DNA of 64,000 bases from Fusobacteriaceae bacterium UBA2433 (GTDB lineage: Bacteria; Fusobacteriota; Fusobacteriia; Fusobacteriales; Fusobacteriaceae). The position numbers and the translations under genes are program-made. Location of the stretch: the NCBI GenBank assembly GCA_002342785.1, contig DDQV01000122.1:23619-87618 (forward strand). Direction: 5' to 3'. Of this stretch, positions 11,301 through 20,297 are shown one piece after another. Under the pieces are notes generated by a model, which saw only the letters and a list, made by a program, of their open reading frames with translations, was not told the origin of the DNA and ran no database searches. Within the stretch, counting starts at the first letter, position 1. Each line of letters starts with the position of its first letter.

Positions 11301-14300
11301 TCTAACGCTAACTTTTCTTCCTTTACTGTATATTGTTTATCCTCAACTTCATTTAAATTTTTTATCTCTCTAGTAATATTAATTTTATCTTTTCCTATAA
11401 GATTTACTAGTTCAAAATCAATAGTTCTAGTTGTACCGTCATACTCATTGAATGGTGTCAAATAAGACAGCTCCCACCTTTGAATAATTCCTAAGTTGTT
11501 CATAGATAAAGTTAAAGCTTTACTTACATGCTGTCCTTCATTACCCATCTCATACATGAAGAAGTTATTAGCAGTATTATAGTATTTAAAATCTGTATGG
11601 TAAATCTCTTTTTCATCAGAGGGGTATTCACCTAATATAGGGACTTCGTTGTCATCATATTCTGTCCAATAATTACTGTTATCTCTTTTTCCATTGGTAT
11701 AATAATATTCTAAAGTTAAATCTCCATAATTAGAATCTGGTTTTATCTTAATCTTTTCATATTTTTTTAAATCCTTATCTATTGTTTTTTCAACAGTATT
11801 TCCCCTCTTCCTTACATGGAAAATACCATTTAGATCTATATTGTCTGGCATATCTTTAAAATTGCTATTCAATTTTGCATATAACTTTTCTAAAACATCC
11901 CCACTACTATAATTTCCACCTGGTATTTTAGAAACTCTATCACCATCCATATTCTCATCAGTCAAGAAAATTATCATCTTCTCTGATGGCATATATGCGT
12001 TTTGAGGTACAGCACCTGAGTTTCCTTTTTCAACTATCTCCCCTGAATAACTTAAATATCTTCCATTAGTTCTTAATTTATCTATAGCATAATGAAGACC
12101 CCAAGCACTATTTTCTTGATCGTAATCATAACCCCATAGAGCATTTATATTATCAAATGCATCTATTAACTCTTCTAAATCATTTTCACGAGATGAAGTT
12201 TCTCCTAACTTAGATCCATCAAACCATTTATCTTTATAAACTGCCATATAATCTCGATCATATAAAGTAACACTATTACGCCAGTCTCCTGTGGGGTATA
12301 GTTCTTTCTCTTTATTATAAAAATTATAGTTATAATAATAGTTATGATTTTGCTCTGGCCCAAAGGTAATTAAATTATATTTCACATCAAATCCCCTATC
12401 TAATAGTTCTTGTCCAAAAGCTGTTAATCCATTTTTTACTGCATCTATCTCCTCTTGCATAGAACCTGAATTATCTATAACAAAAACTATATCTAATGGA
12501 AATAAAAATCTTTTCATATCAGATCCTTTTAATGTTATATTTCCAGCTTCTCCTATCCCCTCTTTTTTTCCTGTACCTTCATTTATTTCTTCCATATTAA
12601 AACTACCAAATTTAAGATTTTCAACCTTTAAATCTATCTCCCTTTCCATCTTGGTAATGAAGTTTACATTTACTCGGATATCTCCCTTATCTTCTCCTAT
12701 AGTTATAAAATCTATCTTATGTATATTGTTCTCTTTCTCAAATTCCTCACTGGCAATATCTGATATATCCATCTTAAATTCACTTTTATTTTCACGGGTG
12801 ATAACTTTGTATCTTCCATCATGACCTCTTTTTATACTATAAAATTGAATAATATAATCATCTACCGGCAGCCCAACTATTCGAAGTTCATTGTTGGTTT
12901 GTTCATACGAAATTATTGCATTGTTAAATGTCATAGTTTTACTGGTAGTAGCTCCTAGAACTATATCCACATAATCTTGGTTATAAGTTTCTTCATTTAT
13001 ATTTCCGTATAAAAATGCTCCTAATTTTTTATTTCCCTCAACTGTTGGTTCAATTAAATTTATAGGATTACTATCTCTATAAGGATTCCAAGAATAATCT
13101 TTACTAGTACTTTTTTTAGTTACTCGAAATATAACCTTGTCATAACTAAGGATCTCTCCATTTGTATTCAGCGGACCTTCATTCCATCTATAGGTTACTT
13201 TATTTCCTATTTCATTTATTTTTTCTATACCGTCACCTTTATCATCTGTATAAAATATAAGTTCATCCTTATCTTCATCTTTTAAAATTCCTTTAGATTC
13301 GGTGATGGTTTTTTCAATTATTAAACCTTTCGAATTGCTCTCTTCTGGATATGCCCATAATCCATTGCTATAAACAAACTCTTTTATTAAACTATGGGTA
13401 TTTTCACCTTTTAAATAATCATCTAAACTACTTGCATAACTTATAGTTTTTAATTGTTTATAACCCTTTCTTTCAGGACTTAATACTCTATCTTCAATAT
13501 TATAATCTTGTTTTTTAAATCCTCTTGCAGGATTAAATTCAAACATCACCCATTGATAAGCGTCTCCCGTATCTAAGTTTACTGGAGTAGGTTCAATATA
13601 TTTTCCTATTAAATCTTTATCTTTATAAGTTTCATCTAAAGTTGAATATCTTCTACTCCGAAAATTTATTTCTCTAATTTTTCCATTTTTTTGTTCAAAC
13701 TCTGTCTCATAACTTCCTATCCATTTATAAACATATTTATTTTCATCATTAATATTTATTTGGTTATCTATAACTTCATATTCCTCTCCACCTATCCAAA
13801 TTTTATTTAACTCAATCTTCTCAGTATTTATATATTTATAATTTTCTTTTTTTTCTTCTCCGTCTCTTGTTTCTATTAAATCTAAAATATCTAATTTTTT
13901 TAAATCTTCAGTCGTTATGGTTATCATATTTAATTTAATTTTTTTATACTCAGATATATCAATATCTTCAAGCCAAATAGGATCATCTAAAGAAGCTATG
14001 TTTTTTCCAATAAAATCCAAGCTTCCTTCATAAGTTACAGCCACATAATTTCCAGTTTCATTATTGTTTCTATATCTTAAAGTATAAAAATCTAAATTGT
14101 ATTTTTTATTATCTTCTAATCCCATAATTTCAAATTTACCCTCTATAAATCTTGCTTTTATTCCATCTATTTCTAGTTCTTGTGTAGATTTATTATTTTC
14201 AAATACAAAATCTCTATAGTTATTACCACTTAAATCAAAATCATTTTCTTCAATATTTTTTATTGGACGTAGTTCATCGTGTTTAGATCCTGTGTATAAC

Positions 14301-16873
14301 CTAAACAATACCTCTTGATGTTTATATGCTTTTATATGTTCTAATTCATATTTATCTTCAAAGGTAAATGTATTCTTAGATGATTCTAAATCCTGTTCTT
14401 TAAAATTAGATATAGGAACAGGTATCATATAATTTTCATTTATTTTATTTTTCAAAACATTATTTTCTTCAACTGTTAATTCAAATTTGCCCTTCTCAGG
14501 CTCACCAATATTTGAATCTATCTTAAATTCTATTATAGATTTAGGTTCACCCTCATATTTATATCTTTCTTTTTCTTCTGGGATGAATTTACCATCAACA
14601 CCTATAATATCTGATCTCAATAATTCATCTAAGCTACCATCTTCATCAATTGTTTTTATAGTTTCTAATCTTTGGTAAAAATCTATTTTATATCTTCCAG
14701 ACTCTTTTTCATATTTCAACAAGTTTTCCTTTATTATTTGTGAATAGATCCATTGTTTACTAGGTTTTGGAGTAGGATTTGGATTTATTATATTTTTTCC
14801 TTCGAAAATTAAACTACTTTCATAGGTAACAACCACATAGTTTCCAGTATTGTTATTATTTCTATATCTTAAAGTATAAAAATCTAAATTATAGGATTTA
14901 TTACTTTCTAATCCAATAATTTCAAATTTACCCTCTATGAACCTACCCTTTATTCCATCTTTTTCTACCTCTTGTTCAGATTTATTATTTTCAAAAACAA
15001 AATCTATATAACTATTATTAGTCAAACTATTGTCTTCTATTTTTTTTATTGGTCTGAGTCCATATTTTCTATTTCCTGTATAAAGTCTAAAAACTACTTC
15101 TTGATATCCATAACCTGATTTATTTTCATCATCTTCATCATATGTAAATATATTTTTAGTAGGATCTGAATTAACTTCTATAAAATTAGTTGTAGGAGCA
15201 GGTATTTTATATCCTTCACTTATTATCTCTTCATCCTCAAATATAAAAATATTTCTCATATATTTAAATGTTCCATCAAAAGGTTCCCTTTTATTCTTAG
15301 TTAATTTAAATTCAACCATGGGTCTTTTTTCACCGCTATATTCGTATACTTCTTTATTCTTTTGAGTAAAGTTATCTTCTTCAAAAGAACCATCAGAACT
15401 TAAAAATTCCTTTAAACTAGTTTCTACTTCTAAAGATTTTAGCTTTTCTATATCTTCATAAAAACTTATATCATAATAATATAGCATAACTCCAAAAATT
15501 TCTGAACTCGTTTTATCTAATTTTTCTTTTTCTACCTGAGAATAGATATACTGTTCTCCAATTTCTATGTTTGATTCTGACTTTATTGGTTCTATATAAA
15601 TTCCAAATAAATTATTTACAGAGTGTTTTTTATCATTACTCAAAGTTCTTTCAGCATCAAAAGAAACTTTCCTCTCTTTACCTTCTTCCTCTACAAATTT
15701 AGTAATATAAGTTCCTTCCCAGCCATATATATATTGTTTCTTATCCCCTTGTCCAGGTACTTTTTCTATTGTTTTATGATCACTGTCTAGAGTATAAACT
15801 ACTCCATCTATCATGACTTCATTTAAAACAACTTGTTTCATCTCTATTTTTGAATATTCTTCATCATCATTCTCTCTAGTCTCTCTTATATTTGAAAGTT
15901 CCATAGATTTTACATCCATATTTGTTATACTGATCAAATTTATCTCTATTTCATTATAATTATCTGAACTAATACCTTCTATCCTAGTTCTAATTACAGC
16001 TCGATCTTCATCATCTGAAATCTCAGTTTTACCTTCAAATTCTAAGGTGTTTTCATAAGTAGCCACAACATAATTTTTATCACCATTACTTCCATATCTC
16101 AAAGTATAAAAATCTAAATTATAAGATTCATTATTTTTTAAACCTATAATTTCAAGTTTTTCATCTTTAAATTTAGCTATTATTCCATCTTTACTAATTG
16201 TCTCTTCACTTCCATCATTTTCAAATACAAAATCTACATAACTATTATCAGTTAAATTATTGTCTTCTATTTTTTTTATAGGTCTTATTCCCTCTTGTTT
16301 ATTGCCTGTATAAAGTCTAAAAACAACTTCTTGACTATCGTATTTTCCACTATTACTACTAACTTCAGTATAGGTAAATGTATTTGTTTCACCACTCATT
16401 TCTTTAAAATCAGTTGTAGGAGCAGGAATATTATAATTCTGATCTATTATAGTTTCCTCTTTATTCTTTTTATAGTAAATATATTGAAATGTCCCATTAT
16501 AATTAGAATTTTTATTTTTAGATAATTCAAATTTAATCATTGATCTATTTTCACCATAATAAAAATAATCATAATCAGAATTATAATTATTATTATTATT
16601 ATTATTTTTGGAAAAATCCGTGCTGCTATAAATCTCTTTAGATTCCAATATTTCTTCTATACTATAATTTTCCGTTTCTAAAGAAGTAGCTTTATCTAAT
16701 TGATTACTAAAATCAATATAGTAAATATATCCATGATTTCCTGTTTCATTAGTTGTTTTTAAATCACTTTTTTTTACCTGAGTATATAACCATTGATTAG
16801 CTGAAAAAACACTCATACTCAGCAGTAAAAATAATATACATATCTTATAAACTTTCATTATTTTCTTCTTCAT
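8336..16873 (-). CDS. Giant secreted vWA protein with three N-terminal repeats and Ig-like C-terminus
   Basis: A 2845-residue protein, family not recognised by name. A signal peptide (about 24 residues ending SVFSA) is followed by three ~255-residue repeats opening NQWLYTQV, EQYIYSQV and KQWIYSQI (residues ~26-282, ~440-693, ~706-957). Repeats 1 and 3 are each followed by a second module (YxYxWxGxY, then IEP) that repeat 2 lacks. A linker (DRVLSPE, FYTDD, YSWNPYR) leads to a vWA domain around residues 1455-1640 with an intact MIDAS DNSGS and FLTDENMD. Beta-rich segments follow, with an extra ~180 residues (about 1930-2110) absent from the paralogue, and a DKAGNE module near 2560. No sortase motif, autotransporter barrel or C-terminal membrane segment is evident. 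Its start overlaps the preceding gene by 29 bases, which suggests translational coupling. A surface adhesin or pilus-associated, PilY1-like role is inference from architecture and the adjacent pilus motor. Confidence 0.85.
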   Translation of the reverse strand: MKKKIMKVYKICILFLLLSMSVFSANQWLYTQVKKSDLKTTNETGNHGYIYYIDFSNQLDKATSLETENYSIEEILESKEIYSSTDFSKNNNNNNNYNSDYDYFYYGENRSMIKFELSKNKNSNYNGTFQYIYYKKNKEETIIDQNYNIPAPTTDFKEMSGETNTFTYTEVSSNSGKYDSQEVVFRLYTGNKQEGIRPIKKIEDNNLTDNSYVDFVFENDGSEETISKDGIIAKFKDEKLEIIGLKNNESYNLDFYTLRYGSNGDKNYVVATYENTLEFEGKTEISDDEDRAVIRTRIEGISSDNYNEIEINLISITNMDVKSMELSNIRETRENDDEEYSKIEMKQVVLNEVMIDGVVYTLDSDHKTIEKVPGQGDKKQYIYGWEGTYITKFVEEEGKERKVSFDAERTLSNDKKHSVNNLFGIYIEPIKSESNIEIGEQYIYSQVEKEKLDKTSSEIFGVMLYYYDISFYEDIEKLKSLEVETSLKEFLSSDGSFEEDNFTQKNKEVYEYSGEKRPMVEFKLTKNKREPFDGTFKYMRNIFIFEDEEIISEGYKIPAPTTNFIEVNSDPTKNIFTYDEDDENKSGYGYQEVVFRLYTGNRKYGLRPIKKIEDNSLTNNSYIDFVFENNKSEQEVEKDGIKGRFIEGKFEIIGLESNKSYNLDFYTLRYRNNNNTGNYVVVTYESSLIFEGKNIINPNPTPKPSKQWIYSQIIKENLLKYEKESGRYKIDFYQRLETIKTIDEDGSLDELLRSDIIGVDGKFIPEEKERYKYEGEPKSIIEFKIDSNIGEPEKGKFELTVEENNVLKNKINENYMIPVPISNFKEQDLESSKNTFTFEDKYELEHIKAYKHQEVLFRLYTGSKHDELRPIKNIEENDFDLSGNNYRDFVFENNKSTQELEIDGIKARFIEGKFEIMGLEDNKKYNLDFYTLRYRNNNETGNYVAVTYEGSLDFIGKNIASLDDPIWLEDIDISEYKKIKLNMITITTEDLKKLDILDLIETRDGEEKKENYKYINTEKIELNKIWIGGEEYEVIDNQININDENKYVYKWIGSYETEFEQKNGKIREINFRSRRYSTLDETYKDKDLIGKYIEPTPVNLDTGDAYQWVMFEFNPARGFKKQDYNIEDRVLSPERKGYKQLKTISYASSLDDYLKGENTHSLIKEFVYSNGLWAYPEESNSKGLIIEKTITESKGILKDEDKDELIFYTDDKGDGIEKINEIGNKVTYRWNEGPLNTNGEILSYDKVIFRVTKKSTSKDYSWNPYRDSNPINLIEPTVEGNKKLGAFLYGNINEETYNQDYVDIVLGATTSKTMTFNNAIISYEQTNNELRIVGLPVDDYIIQFYSIKRGHDGRYKVITRENKSEFKMDISDIASEEFEKENNIHKIDFITIGEDKGDIRVNVNFITKMEREIDLKVENLKFGSFNMEEINEGTGKKEGIGEAGNITLKGSDMKRFLFPLDIVFVIDNSGSMQEEIDAVKNGLTAFGQELLDRGFDVKYNLITFGPEQNHNYYYNYNFYNKEKELYPTGDWRNSVTLYDRDYMAVYKDKWFDGSKLGETSSRENDLEELIDAFDNINALWGYDYDQENSAWGLHYAIDKLRTNGRYLSYSGEIVEKGNSGAVPQNAYMPSEKMIIFLTDENMDGDRVSKIPGGNYSSGDVLEKLYAKLNSNFKDMPDNIDLNGIFHVRKRGNTVEKTIDKDLKKYEKIKIKPDSNYGDLTLEYYYTNGKRDNSNYWTEYDDNEVPILGEYPSDEKEIYHTDFKYYNTANNFFMYEMGNEGQHVSKALTLSMNNLGIIQRWELSYLTPFNEYDGTTRTIDFELVNLIGKDKINITREIKNLNEVEDKQYTVKEEKLALEFKDPSVDNLKLNLVEGNGRITFRGKARYNEFDEDNKPIVVEKMINEYKLDVLDSNNNFLFSPKNITMSLSDEGWLENRVTKNLISQALAGRVKSDVTITNNSNVDILEYIDKARYTIDEDQNYKVELTNFEKEAIISGNTTKSSTTLNLIVDKTNINIEKDKFKAIVSDRSDTWYELNNSSETSDLLDEFLGNTDFEKSEENIYRIKLGDLGLKKLLSGTNDEGIELKISNTKLKELSDSTDTLTDTFGDQGWYEFKAILTDEEMDILKESTTVKSTEKINLEATIVTDLFNKTEILTDVIVDLSTPLITDVTLVNKTLFNFLDTMYSLDKDKTFSSDDILKYSGYDHEVEESFGLPTTGSTGKSGDKISIELIVEGKNLYQNNILKGIKIYQGSDLIDIKPSIIEISSDSEDETNKFKVTWYEISVSDSEIKVINNIKNEYEIEASQEGKILNVDNNDIEVVPTVKDIEPIEEIYYVNSNYSIDLGTTNKDLLAGIGILNYDKTKADSKTDEDGNKIYYGDSEYYYKLDGDENVYLGGEEGSVIPVSIDTSDSHLTDGEYRSKIYGMNISGKLKDITDYSSNDFKTIMGDNLGGENIVIRVDTIAPRIISLPIKESIESSDQDIENYYYFDLSFKIEDFNYNNNEFIEGQGGHKLLGKNNEEIGTFNDSSNPIIYSLKVKRSDLKDGGSVKVTIVVVDKAGNETTKEVTISIPRDIKINTYEELYQKEKSNIIEDGYKFTKGGLGSNNPNPGIYVTIPSSSSEDEKIGKLKIQTIGKDGRIEGEKIIKVSGGDEEKVIEVTFGFGEGVNEVRVTPINVSSVEGNPKEFKFVVDTKVNTSYLNNEIIGSMNGKNVEIDLSKIEELSGVEGYEYIFTVEGKTSEKVVESDLEGKTSTTISGNSISGIKIIDTSDFIGGAKGTLSFTVYDRLGNEKTFDKTYFIPTKPTGITSTIEDEAKQRKSKVNIFGDTDDSKFSIENSIDGSNED
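14003..16798 (-). repeat. Three diverged ~255-residue coding repeats
   Basis: Repeat copies lie at 16028-16798, 14795-15556 and 14003-14758, read on the minus strand (257, 254 and 252 codons). Each opens with a QW/QY-x-YSQ/YTQ motif and closes with F-x-GK after YTLRYxxNNxxxxYVxxTYE. Copies 2 and 3 are separated by a short proline-rich hinge (NPNPTPKPS). A fourth copy lies in the split gene at 7360-8133. Confidence 0.85.
16586..16606 (-). repeat. AAT trinucleotide tract, seven units
   Basis: Seven perfect ATT units on the plus strand encode seven consecutive Asn residues near residue 90 of the giant protein, before the aromatic segment NSDYDYFYYGE. Gain or loss of units would keep the frame. 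Confidence 0.9.
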
Positions 16874-17375
16874 CAGTATCTCCTCCTTTATTCAGTTCTA
16901 TTTTTATTTTTTCTGCTTTATCAAATTCATCTGTACTTCTATATAGATTATAAAGCCTTATATTTATTTTCTTAGTCTCATCTTTTGATACTTTATTTTT
17001 TAACTCTACCAATGTTGGTATACTAAACTTTCTACTGTATCTATATCTATCTATCTCGTCTAATAAATCATCTACTTTTTTTACTTTTTTTATCTCATCT
17101 GTTTCATCTAAAATTTCATTTTTTATTATTTCTAAAGCTTTATCTTCCTCTGCTTCTTTTTCCTTTCTTTCTTTTATAATAATTTTATTTCTTTTTATAG
17201 TTTCTTTTAATTCTTGTTTTGCTTCTTTTAGATCTTGTTGTAATTTTTTTTCTTTTTCAACTTTTAATATTTCTTGCCTACTTTTCATTACTACCTCTTC
17301 TTTTTTTGGACGCAATATAAACAATATTAAAAGCCCAAACAATATTACTATTAATTTTAAATATTTTTTTCCCAT
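16845..17375 (-). CDS. Small membrane-anchored coiled-coil protein
   Basis: A 176-residue protein, not recognised. Residues ~5-22 (YLKLIVILFGLLILFIL) form one transmembrane or uncleaved signal-anchor segment. Residues ~28-90 are rich in Lys, Glu and Gln in a heptad-like pattern and probably form a coiled coil. The rest is a charged helical region ending EENNESL. The start has a good GGAGG seven bases upstream. Its last 29 bases overlap the start of the giant vWA gene, so the two are probably translated together. A role as an accessory or anchoring factor for the giant protein is inferred from this coupling alone. Confidence 0.75.
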   Translation of the reverse strand: MGKKYLKLIVILFGLLILFILRPKKEEVVMKSRQEILKVEKEKKLQQDLKEAKQELKETIKRNKIIIKERKEKEAEEDKALEIIKNEILDETDEIKKVKKVDDLLDEIDRYRYSRKFSIPTLVELKNKVSKDETKKINIRLYNLYRSTDEFDKAEKIKIELNKGGDTDEEENNESL

Positions 17376-17570
17376 AATTTTCCTCCAACGACTTTATAAA
17401 TTTTCACTCATTAATTATTTGTCTAAAATTTATTTATATAATATAGATTTATTTTATATATTACTAAGCCTTCTTAAAAACTCCTTTATTGTTGTCTTAT
17501 CTATTTAATTTTACACTATTTTTAATTATTTTACCATCGATATCAATTTTGTTATCTTATTTTTAATTAC

Positions 17571-17599
17571 AAAAAAAGCCAAGAAATAAATTCTTGGCT
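17571..17599 (-). terminator. Terminator of rpsF-ssb-rpsR
   Basis: Nine-base arms (AGCCAAGAA/TTCTTGGCT) with a five-base loop, followed on the minus strand by seven T. It lies 15 bases after the rpsR stop. The rest of 17376-17570 is AT-rich and must hold the promoter of the surface locus; I could not settle on one. Confidence 0.9.
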
Positions 17600-17613
17600 T
17601 CAAAAGTAATTTC

Positions 17614-17838
17614 TTACTTCTCCATGTTTGTGTAAGGTAATAAAGCGATGTTTCTAGCTTGCTTTATTGCTCTAGTTAATTTTCTTTGTAACTTAGCACT
17701 TGCTCCAGTTACTCTTGCAGGATTGATTCTACCTTTATCAGACATGAATCTTTTTAATAAATCTGCATTCTTATAGTTTAACTCTTCAGCTTTAACTCTT
17801 AACTTTGCTCTTTTTCTTCTCTTTCTGAATTCTGCCAA
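17614..17838 (-). CDS. rpsR: 30S ribosomal protein S18
   Basis: A small-subunit ribosomal protein that binds next to S6 on the platform of the 30S subunit. The 74-residue product opens [16 protein letters not shown] and contains the family core ([32 protein letters not shown]). I place the start at TTG 17838, eight bases after AGGAGG, because S18 proteins usually begin with this MAEF-like sequence; the upstream GTG at 17847 overlaps the Shine-Dalgarno itself. It is the last gene of a three-gene operon and is followed by a strong terminator. No cysteine zinc site is present. Confidence 0.95.
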   Translation of the reverse strand: MAEFRKRRKRAKLRVKAEELNYKNADLLKRFMSDKGRINPARVTGASAKLQRKLTRAIKQARNIALLPYTNMEK

Positions 17839-17856
17839 CTCAGTCACCTCCTAAAA

Positions 17857-18297
17857 TTAGAACGGGAACTCGTCATCTTCTTCCTCGACAACGCCCGATT
17901 GCTTTGGTTCTGTATACTTTGGTTGATTATAGCTATTTGTTGTTTTTGGTTTAGGTTTTGAATCAGATTCAAAACTGTTTGCGCCACTATTTCTAGATTC
18001 TAAAAATTCAATTCTATCCACAATAACTTCAGTTCGATACTTTTTCTCACCATTAATTTCATAGTTGCTAGTTTGAATTCTACCTTGTACTCCGGTATTA
18101 TTACCTTTTCTTAAGTATTCTCCAATCAATTCAGCTGTCTTACCAAAGGCAGCACAACCAATAAAATCTGCTGGATCGTCTTTTCTCATCCTATTGACCG
18201 CTAGTGTGAATTTGCAATAAGCTGTTCCACTTTGTCCATACTTTAATTCTGGATCTCTAACTAGTCTTCCCGTTAAAACTACTAAGTTCATAGACAT
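17857..18297 (-). CDS. ssb: Single-stranded DNA-binding protein
   Basis: A 146-residue SSB that coats single-stranded DNA in replication, repair and recombination. Residues ~1-105 form the OB fold (MNLVVLTGRLVRDPELKY, FTLAVNR, RIEFLESR). A flexible Lys/Pro/Gln linker follows, and the protein ends EEDDEFPF, the acidic tip that recruits partner proteins. AGGAGG precedes the ATG. It sits between rpsF and rpsR, the conserved bacterial arrangement, with short gaps on both sides and no sign of a separate promoter. Confidence 0.96.
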   Translation of the reverse strand: MSMNLVVLTGRLVRDPELKYGQSGTAYCKFTLAVNRMRKDDPADFIGCAAFGKTAELIGEYLRKGNNTGVQGRIQTSNYEINGEKKYRTEVIVDRIEFLESRNSGANSFESDSKPKPKTTNSYNQPKYTEPKQSGVVEEEDDEFPF

Positions 18298-18329
18298 AAT
18301 ATACCTCCTAAATTAAACAATTTACTTTA

Positions 18330-18611
18330 TTAGTTTTTAGTTATGATATATCTCATAACTTCTTCCGTAATGTTTAATTTGTTTTCTGCTGCTTGTAAGT
18401 TTTGCCCTTCAGCTTTAAACGTAGTTAATACGTAGAAACCTGTTCCTTTCTTTTCGATTGGATAAGCTAACTTTCTTTCACCCATTTTTGTAGTTTTTAA
18501 TTCAGTTGCAGTTGCTGCAGTTAAGATAGCTTCTACTTTCTCAATGATTGCACCTCTTGCGTCTTCCATAACTGTTGGGTTAATAATATACATTATTTCA
18601 TATTTCGTCAT
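18330..18611 (-). CDS. rpsF: 30S ribosomal protein S6
   Basis: A 93-residue S6, partner of S18 in the 30S platform. The opening TKYEIMYIINP and the later YPIEKKGTGFYVLTTFKA and NITEEVMRYIITK are family landmarks. It lacks the long acidic Glu tail of enterobacterial S6. AAGGAGG stands eight bases before the ATG at 18611; a TTG directly upstream is in frame but too close. It is the first gene of rpsF-ssb-rpsR, driven by the promoter at 18674-18702. Confidence 0.96.
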   Translation of the reverse strand: MTKYEIMYIINPTVMEDARGAIIEKVEAILTAATATELKTTKMGERKLAYPIEKKGTGFYVLTTFKAEGQNLQAAENKLNITEEVMRYIITKN

Positions 18612-18673
18612 CAATTTGACCTCCTTCCCTCTGGATTTTGCCCAAGTGATAAATCACTCAAACAGGGTGACTT

Positions 18674-18702
18674 ATTATATCATATCTGTAAAAGTAAAGC
18701 AA
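18674..18702 (-). promoter_or_regulatory. Promoter of rpsF-ssb-rpsR
   Basis: Minus-strand -35 TTGCTT (18697-18702), 17-base spacer, -10 TATAAT (18674-18679) with an extended TGA just upstream. The ~60-base leader can form a ten-pair stem with wobble pairs (about 18638-18661) before the ribosome-binding site, possibly an S6:S18 regulatory leader; I did not see enough consensus to call that. Confidence 0.75.
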
Positions 18703-18749
18703 GCATAAATAAATAAGCAAGTGATAATATTAAATGTTTTTTTTAATAT

Positions 18750-18781
18750 AAAAAAAAAAAAAGGTACCCTAAGGTACCTTT
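18750..18781 (-). terminator. Terminator of enolase gene
   Basis: Nine-base arms (AAAGGTACC/GGTACCTTT) with a four-base loop, followed on the minus strand by a long T run. The A-rich and T-rich flanks might also let it work from the other side. Confidence 0.9.
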
Positions 18782-18787
18782 AAAAAA

Positions 18788-20113
<1,326 letters not shown>

Positions 20114-20129
20114 TTATTTATATACATTA

Positions 20130-20158
20130 ATAATAGTATATTTTTTTCACTATGTAAA
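20130..20158 (-). promoter_or_regulatory. Promoter of eno
   Basis: Minus-strand -35 TTTACA (20153-20158), 17-base spacer, -10 TATTAT (20130-20135), about 35 bases before the eno start. Confidence 0.75.
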
Positions 20159-20259
20159 GAATAATTTTGTGTCATTTTCAAACAAATTTAGAGCAAAAAA
20201 TGCCTAGATATTATTTTACTTATTTTTTATTCTAAACTCATAGATTTATTTTTTCAAAT

Positions 20260-20290
20260 AAAAAGATATAGAATTTTTCTATATCTTTTT
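20260..20290 (-). terminator. Terminator after the PpiD-like gene
   Basis: Thirteen-base perfect arms (AAAAAGATATAGA and complement) with a five-base loop. The T-rich 3' arm continues into TTTTTATTTG on the minus strand. It lies just downstream of the stop at 20298. Confidence 0.8.
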
Positions 20291-20297
20291 AAAAAAA

